DNA from: Puniceicoccaceae bacterium Marseille-Q1082
GTDB taxonomy: Bacteria; Verrucomicrobiota; Verrucomicrobiia; Opitutales; Intestinicryptomonadaceae
Length of the DNA stretch: 64,000 nt
NCBI GenBank assembly: GCA_904424815.1
Contig: CAJGBI010000001.1
Span: 1,569,671 to 1,633,670 of the forward strand
Direction of reading: 5' to 3'
The notes beneath the pieces are model-generated. The model did not search any database. It was not told the origin of the DNA and saw only the letters and a program-made list of their open reading frames with translations. Below, piece after piece: positions 59,652-64,000 of this stretch. The stretch's first letter is position 1, and the number at the start of each line of letters is the position of its first letter. A program made the translations under genes and the position numbers.

Positions 59652-60863
59652 CTATTGAGGCGCAATCTCAAAATACTTTTGAGCTACGCTCTTTTCAACA
59701 AGAGAGCCAAAATACCTGTTCACCAGTATTTGCGGGGAATTTCTTGTGATTCTCGCGGTTCGCGCAGGGTCGTAGTAAAGACTCAAATGGTAGGTTGAAA
59801 ACGACCGGCGCGCAAAGTTGTACGGCAGGCGGACGACGTTTTTTGAGAGCATAGCCCGTTCGTCGCCGGAGGGGCGGATTATTTTTGCATTTTTATATTT
59901 TTCGAGCCATTCCCAGAGATTCTCCGGCAAATTTTCGAGCGTCCATGCCTTTTTCACTTTGCCTATTTGCGCCGGAAAAGTAATTTTCCTGTCTTCGTAG
60001 CGGAAGTACTCGTCCCGCAGTCGGGGGATTTCCGCCACTCTTATGCCGGCGAAAAGCCCCAGCGCATAGAAACGCGCATAGATGGGGCGCTCTTTTTCGA
60101 TAAATTCCATGAATGTCCGCGCGTCCCCGACACTCAAAAATTCGATTTTGCGCTCAATATTCGCCTGTTCGCCGCCTATCGGCGCGTATTCGTCGGGGTG
60201 GATTTTGTCCATCGGATTGGCCGAGAACGCCCCGCGCATTATGCAATACTTGTAAAATTCTCCGATTGTCCCGCGCCAATGGGAAATTGTTTTTGGCATT
60301 CCCTTGCCCCTGATCCATTCAAGAAGCTTTCTCGGGGCGGCGTCGGCAAAGGTGGGGAAGGTTTTTTTGAAATTTCTGATGCGCCCGCAAACTTCGAGGA
60401 ACTCCACGCGGCAGAGATTGCCGGCTTCGTGTTTAGCTTTTTTCATCGCAATGAAGTCGTCGGCGAGCGTTTCGACCGACATCGCGCTTTCGTATGGCCA
60501 GGCGGTTTTTACGGATTCCACAAGGGTTTTTCCTGGCGGCAAAAGGCTTAAAGCTTCCCGCATATCCTCCAAAACCGCGGCTGGGTATTGGGCGAAGTCG
60601 GAAATTTCAAATTTGCGGGAATCGAGAATGTTTTTCCGATAGAACAGCGCATCCGATTTCAGCCTGAAAAACCTCCTTGAAACCTTTTTCGTCTTTGGAT
60701 CCCTAAACCCGACACACCAGTATTCGATGCCGTTTTTCTTGACCCTGTAAAGATTTTTTATTTTCTGGCTTGGCGTACCGGAAATAGCTTCCGAATTGTC
60801 TGCTCCCACAGACGCGGCATTGCAATTATCTGCGGACGAGGGGGGGAGTTTTATTTTTTTCAT
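59652..60863 (-). CDS. Tyrosine recombinase/integrase of the element
   Basis: The 403-residue protein starts at ATG 60863 (MKKIKLPPSS). An arm-type/AP2-like N-terminus (KNGIEYWCVGFRDPKTKKVS) and a SAM-like core-binding domain precede the catalytic domain. The first Arg is in LGLFAGIRVAEIPRL near residue 272, the second region is NFARRSFSTYHL near 350 and the nucleophile Tyr is in VNRYFG near 382. The usual H-x-x-R reads N-F-A-R and the later His is Asn (TRNSP), so two conserved His positions are altered. This matches divergent integrases seen in Verrucomicrobia. It lies about 160 bp from the right junction. Confidence 0.88.
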   Translation of the reverse strand: MKKIKLPPSSADNCNAASVGADNSEAISGTPSQKIKNLYRVKKNGIEYWCVGFRDPKTKKVSRRFFRLKSDALFYRKNILDSRKFEISDFAQYPAAVLEDMREALSLLPPGKTLVESVKTAWPYESAMSVETLADDFIAMKKAKHEAGNLCRVEFLEVCGRIRNFKKTFPTFADAAPRKLLEWIRGKGMPKTISHWRGTIGEFYKYCIMRGAFSANPMDKIHPDEYAPIGGEQANIERKIEFLSVGDARTFMEFIEKERPIYARFYALGLFAGIRVAEIPRLRDEYFRYEDRKITFPAQIGKVKKAWTLENLPENLWEWLEKYKNAKIIRPSGDERAMLSKNVVRLPYNFARRSFSTYHLSLYYDPARTARITRNSPQILVNRYFGSLVEKSVAQKYFEIAPQ

Positions 60864-60872
60864 GGGGTAAAT

Positions 60873-60925
60873 GGTACATATTTGGTGCGTAAAAATCAAT
60901 ACAATAGTGTACATAGAGTGTACAT
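60873..60925. repeat. GTGTACAT direct repeats upstream of the integrase gene
   Basis: GTGTACAT occurs at 60907-60914 and 60918-60925, 11 bp apart (about one helical turn), and a related GGTACAT at 60873-60879. They lie between the recombinase start and the right junction. They may be recombinase arm sites or an operator for the integrase promoter. Confidence 0.5.
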
Positions 60926-61025
60926 TACCTGTATCATAAGAATAACATCAAATCAACATTAACACCATAATTTACAACAACTTCTATTTTGCAACTGCCA
61001 CATCTTCAATCCTTAACCCCAACAA

Positions 61026-61598
61026 TTCAATAGGGGTATACGCCATTATCGGAATGCCGCGCCTCGCGCACCACGGAATAAGGTCGTACTCCGCGCCGCG
61101 GCTCTCCATGTTGTACAGCACCTAGTCGGCGGCGCAGTCGCCTCCGTCCGGAAGCGAAAGGACTCCCCGCATGTCGCCCACGTCAAGATTGCTCATGCCC
61201 CATTGGAGAATTTTTCCCTCCCGCTTCAATTCGGCCATGGCGCGCACCGTCTCGGAAATCGGAAAGCTTCCCTTCCAGTGCAGCAGATAGAGGTCTATGT
61301 AGTCCGTGCCGAGCCTGCGCAAGCTGCCCTCGCACGCGCGCTTTGTGCCCGCATAGTCCGCGTTTTCAGGCAGAACCTTGCTCACCAAAAACGCCTTTTC
61401 GCGGCAGCCTCGGACGGCCTCGCCGACCAGATCCTCCGTGCCGTACATTTCAGCGGTGTCTATGACCTCCATTCCGAGTTCGACGCCGCGGCGCAGGGCG
61501 CGCACCTCTTCTGAGCGCCGCCGCCCCATGAGATAAGTTCCCTGCCCTATCGGGCAGACCCGCCTGCCGTTTTTAAACAAAACCGCGCGCATCTCCAT
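61026..61598 (-). pseudogene. N-terminal part of a split aldo/keto reductase gene with amber codon
   Basis: From ATG 61598 the minus strand encodes the first three quarters of an AKR: KNGRRVCPIGQGTYLMG, VIDTAEMYGTEDLVGEAVRG with the catalytic Asp and Tyr, FLVSKVLPENADYAGTKRAC and DYIDLYLLHWKGSFPI with the Lys and His of the tetrad. At 61124-61122 a TAG interrupts GDCAAD-VLYNMESRG, where relatives have Gln; a single C-to-T change explains it. The homology resumes (SRGAEYDLIPWCARRGIPIM, AYTPIE) and ends at the element junction at 61026. The remainder is at 56309-56545. The gene is doubly inactivated. Confidence 0.9.
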
Positions 61599-61599
61599 A

Positions 61600-61947
61600 T
61601 CAAGCCGCCCTCCCAACAATATTTTGCCGCATGGGGTTTCGCTCCGCAAAAACGCTCATTTCGGAACATCTATCTCGATGTCCCCGCGCGGATTTCCGCC
61701 GTCGGGCGACACGAAAGATATTCTGATTTTTTCCGGAGAGGCTGAAACCGCCATCAAGTCCGTATTGGAATTGTCAAGCCGCCCTCCCAACAATATTTTG
61801 CCGCATGGGGTTTCGCTCCGCAAAAACGCTCATTTCGGAACATCTATCTCGATGTCCCCGCGCGGATTTCCGCCGTCGGGCGACACGAAAGATATTCTGA
61901 TTTTTTCCGGAGAGGCTGAAACCGCCATCAAGTCCGTATTGGAATTG
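61600..61947. repeat. Perfect 174-bp tandem duplication
   Basis: Bases 61600-61773 are repeated without a visible mismatch at 61774-61947. The second copy holds the last 39 codons and stop of the phosphoesterase gene plus 56 bp downstream; the first copy is a non-translated duplicate between that gene and the AKR pseudogene. The lack of divergence indicates a recent event (or, less likely, an assembly artefact). Confidence 0.95.
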
Positions 61948-63029
61948 ACCACGTTCGGGACGTTTATGCCGTCCTTGTCGGCGGGATAGAGCGGAAGCAT
62001 GTTTTTTGCGGGGTCGAAGGAATGGAGGTGGCCGCTTAGAATCGCCGCGGCGCCGGACTCGTTTATGAGGGGCATGAAAAGTTTTCTGAAATGCATGGAG
62101 CCGTGCCACTCGCCCCACGACGGCGGGACGTGGACGACTATAATCTTCACGGGCGAATTTTTAAAATCGTCGGAGCGGATAAGGTTTTTGAACCATTCCG
62201 CCTGCTCCGCGCGGTATGCGTCGAAGTCGGACATTCCGTAATACTCGATGTCGCCGTCGGGCTTGTCCTCACCCGCGTCGAGAAACGCGAACGCGGCGGG
62301 CCCCCATTTGAACGAGTAATAAGGCTTGCCCGTCGGGGTCGGGAAATACTTCAGAAATTCCTCGGAGAACTCCCCGCGAGCCTCGTGGTTGCCGCGCGCA
62401 AAAAACACCGGCATTTCGCCTTTGGTATGCTTTACGACCTCGTTCATGAAGCCGCTGAAAATCTGCCGCTCGGAGTCCATGCGGCTGAGCATGTCGCCGT
62501 TTAGCACGAGAAATTCCGCGCCTTTCGGGGCGCGCGCAAGCAGGGAAGCAAGCCGCGCGGAATCCGCGTGGATGTCGTTTACGACTATGAATTTTACGGC
62601 GCCGCCGCCCTTCGGTGCGGGCCTTAGCAGAAAGGGGTCGCGCCTGTATACGTCACTGCCCGCGTACGCGCCGTAATCAACGCGCTCGCCGCTGCGCGAG
62701 GCCACTTCGGCAGACACGACCCTGTACCTCGTCGGCTCCGAAATATTTTTGAGGCTCACGCGGTGGACGGTTCCGACGAGTTTCTTTCCCATCGGGGCGT
62801 TGAAAAATTTGGGGCGCGCCTGCGCGTAAAAATGCGTCCCGTCGTCGGGCGCGGTCTCAACCCAGGAAACCGCGGGCCGGTTGGTCGTCCAGACGATTTC
62901 GGCCCTTCCCCCGTCGAAAGTATGCACGTACGGCCCTCCGGTTATCGCGAATTTTTCGCCTTTTGCCGCCGAAAAGGCGCACCCCGCCGCAAAAAGCGCG
63001 GCGGCAACCCCCAATATTCTACGCTTCAT
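61830..63029 (-). CDS. Secreted or lipoprotein calcineurin-like metallophosphoesterase
   Basis: The 399-residue protein has a signal with lipobox-like LFAAGC, then an N-terminal FN3/purple-acid-phosphatase-like beta domain (GPYVHTFDGGRAEIVWTTNR). The metallophosphoesterase domain has all metal motifs: VVNDIHAD, LNGDML, ARGNHEARGE, VVHVPPSWGEWHGS and LSGHLHSF. It hydrolyses a phosphoester outside the cytoplasm; the substrate is unknown. Its 3' end lies inside a 174-bp tandem duplication, of which the upstream-most copy is used. It is probably first in a two-gene unit with the now broken AKR gene. Confidence 0.9.
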   Translation of the reverse strand: MKRRILGVAAALFAAGCAFSAAKGEKFAITGGPYVHTFDGGRAEIVWTTNRPAVSWVETAPDDGTHFYAQARPKFFNAPMGKKLVGTVHRVSLKNISEPTRYRVVSAEVASRSGERVDYGAYAGSDVYRRDPFLLRPAPKGGGAVKFIVVNDIHADSARLASLLARAPKGAEFLVLNGDMLSRMDSERQIFSGFMNEVVKHTKGEMPVFFARGNHEARGEFSEEFLKYFPTPTGKPYYSFKWGPAAFAFLDAGEDKPDGDIEYYGMSDFDAYRAEQAEWFKNLIRSDDFKNSPVKIIVVHVPPSWGEWHGSMHFRKLFMPLINESGAAAILSGHLHSFDPAKNMLPLYPADKDGINVPNVVNSNTDLMAVSASPEKIRISFVSPDGGNPRGDIEIDVPK

Positions 63030-63128
63030 ACGGATACCATAGCTCCGAACGCATCTGGCGCAAGAAAAAAGATTCAGCGGTTGCGCGCCGAGCCTTTTTT
63101 GAAAGAACCGCCCCCTTTTTTTAAAAGG

Positions 63129-64000
63129 TCATTTGCGGCGGCGGGAAAAAGAGAGAATAAGCGCCAAAGCCGCGGATAGGATTGCCGCCGTAGCCGGTTC
63201 GGGAACCACCGCAAGCTGCAAAAGGGTTCCGTCGGAGCTTATGGAGAGGTCGAATTTTTCGGGGTCGAGGCCGATTATGCCGAAATCCATCGAAAGGTCG
63301 TCCGAAGACCCGTTGAGGGAAAATCCGCCGTCCGCGCTTATGAGGTCGTAGACGCCCTCGGAGAGGTTAAAGTCGGTGAAGTCAAAGTTTATCATGCCGC
63401 CCTGCGTAGAACAGATGCCCGTGGCGGTAATCAGCGCGGAACCGCCGGCAATTTCCGCCACGCGGAAATTCAGGAGCCCTTTAACGGTTATATTTTTCTC
63501 CGAAGTTCCGGTATTTGCCTCGATTTTCTTGACATACGAGTTTAAAACGGCTCCTCCCGAAACGATTATATCGGAAGTTTTCATGAGATCGAGCGCGCCG
63601 GTTTCGAACGTTCCGAAATTTGCCGTGCCGCCGACAATCGTCACAGGATTGTCCGCGTTGAATGTAAAAGTTTTCTGCGCTGCGTCCGCAGCGCGCACGA
63701 CGCTCACGCTCGAATCGGCGTTTTCGAGGCAGACTTTAAAGGCGGCCGTATAATAGGTGACGCCGGAATCGGCCGAATCTTTCGAGCCGAGCGAAATTGT
63801 CAGATTCCTGCCCCCGCCGAAAGAAAAAACCGTCTGCATCCGCTGCCCCGAATACCACCCGCCCATGTCCTTGTTGTTCGTGGACGGCAATGAGATTTCA
63901 AGCGGCGACATTCCGTTTTCCGCGCCGGAATATTCGCCTATGCCCATCCACGGATATGTATAGTCGAATCCGGGCAATTCGGTAGCCTGCGCAAAGGCGC
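63129..64000 (-). CDS. PEP-CTERM protein, 5' end beyond window
   Basis: The frame is open from the window edge, reading AFAQATELPGFDYTYPWMGI at the start; AFAQA looks like the end of a signal peptide, so only about 20 residues are missing. The body is beta-rich (FSFGGGRNLTISLGSKDSAD, VRAADAAQKTFTFNADNPVT, SDIIVSGGAVLNSYVKKIEA), like the PEP-CTERM protein at 28635-30230. It ends in VVPEPATAAILSAALALILS followed by FSRRRK, the exosortase-type sorting tail. Function is unknown. It is the gene preceding the phosphoesterase on the same strand, 99 bp away. Confidence 0.85.
   Translation of the reverse strand, partial: AFAQATELPGFDYTYPWMGIGEYSGAENGMSPLEISLPSTNNKDMGGWYSGQRMQTVFSFGGGRNLTISLGSKDSADSGVTYYTAAFKVCLENADSSVSVVRAADAAQKTFTFNADNPVTIVGGTANFGTFETGALDLMKTSDIIVSGGAVLNSYVKKIEANTGTSEKNITVKGLLNFRVAEIAGGSALITATGICSTQGGMINFDFTDFNLSEGVYDLISADGGFSLNGSSDDLSMDFGIIGLDPEKFDLSISSDGTLLQLAVVPEPATAAILSAALALILSFSRRRK

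Larger units (their letters stand above)
56543..61025. mobile_element. Integrative element inserted in an aldo/keto reductase gene (about 4.5 kb)
   Basis: Visibly AT-rich DNA interrupts the GC-rich host between the two parts of the AKR gene. The element carries a tyrosine recombinase next to its right end, HicAB, three small ribbon-helix-helix-like genes, and a set of three membrane or lipoprotein genes. The only clear identity shared by the two junctions is GTTGG on the minus strand (right TTGTTGGGG, left GCGTTGGAT), a possible crossover core. No relaxase or conjugation gene is present, so it is probably non-self-transmissible. Boundaries are accurate to within roughly 15 bp. Confidence 0.8.

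Overview
The window is GC-rich bacterial chromosome. The organism is most likely a member of Verrucomicrobiota of the Opitutae type. This is an inference from the mix of two PEP-CTERM sorted proteins, a ThuA-like lipoprotein, WbsX/GH99-like and SGNH secreted enzymes, a complete Wsp-type chemosensory operon, weak or absent Shine-Dalgarno sites and an ISL3 transposase. No rRNA or marker tree is available to confirm it.

Positions 1-5400 hold, on the minus strand, the transcription/translation operon nusA-infB-rbfA-nrnA. It has a good promoter and a terminator-like hairpin in its leader. Positions 5.4-9.2 kb carry small conserved genes (a DGKTADE-repeat protein, DUF1805, a META-domain protein, an ABM monooxygenase). 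They are followed by a striking repeat block (27-bp units x8, then 171-bp units x4, each carrying a minus-strand terminator hairpin) and an outer-membrane beta-barrel gene. A YqhD-type alcohol dehydrogenase follows at 9.3 kb.

Positions 11.3-19.3 kb are a six-gene minus-strand operon in exact Wsp order (WspA-B-C-D-E-F), but no WspR-type diguanylate cyclase is visible. Beyond a ThuA-like lipoprotein lies the plus-strand run trkA-trkH-pdxJ-acpS-nnr, closed by an intrinsic terminator. An AEC transporter and an Rrf2 regulator/rubrerythrin pair with a palindromic operator come next. Positions 28.3-35.8 kb hold a diverged inverted copy of the repeat element, a PEP-CTERM protein, and minus-strand housekeeping genes (hemL, nadE, a YugP-type zinc protease, folA, thyA).

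A tRNA-Lys is followed by an intact ISL3-family insertion sequence with target-site repeats, a WbsX/GH99-like secreted protein, tRNA-Phe and an SGNH hydrolase. The run 40.9-48.9 kb holds dnaJ, grpE, a CCA/poly(A) polymerase, a Dabb protein, a RodZ-like protein, a SKI2-like helicase, a flavin reductase and a small lipoprotein. At 49.0-55.1 kb four tandem paralogues of an unrecognised family of secreted ~500-residue proteins form one operon, divergent from another secreted protein.

From about 56.5 to 61.0 kb an AT-rich integrative element has inserted into an aldo/keto reductase gene. That gene is now in two pieces and also carries an in-frame amber codon. The element encodes a tyrosine recombinase, HicAB, small ribbon-helix-helix-like proteins interspersed with four copies of the palindrome GGTTTAWTAAACC, and a three-gene set of membrane or lipoprotein genes built by shuffling two domains, one of which resembles PD-(D/E)XK nucleases. 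The window ends with a metallophosphoesterase, whose 3' end is duplicated in a perfect 174-bp tandem repeat, and a second PEP-CTERM protein running off the edge. The least explained loci are the four-paralogue operon, the integrative element with its modular proteins, and the composite repeat element.
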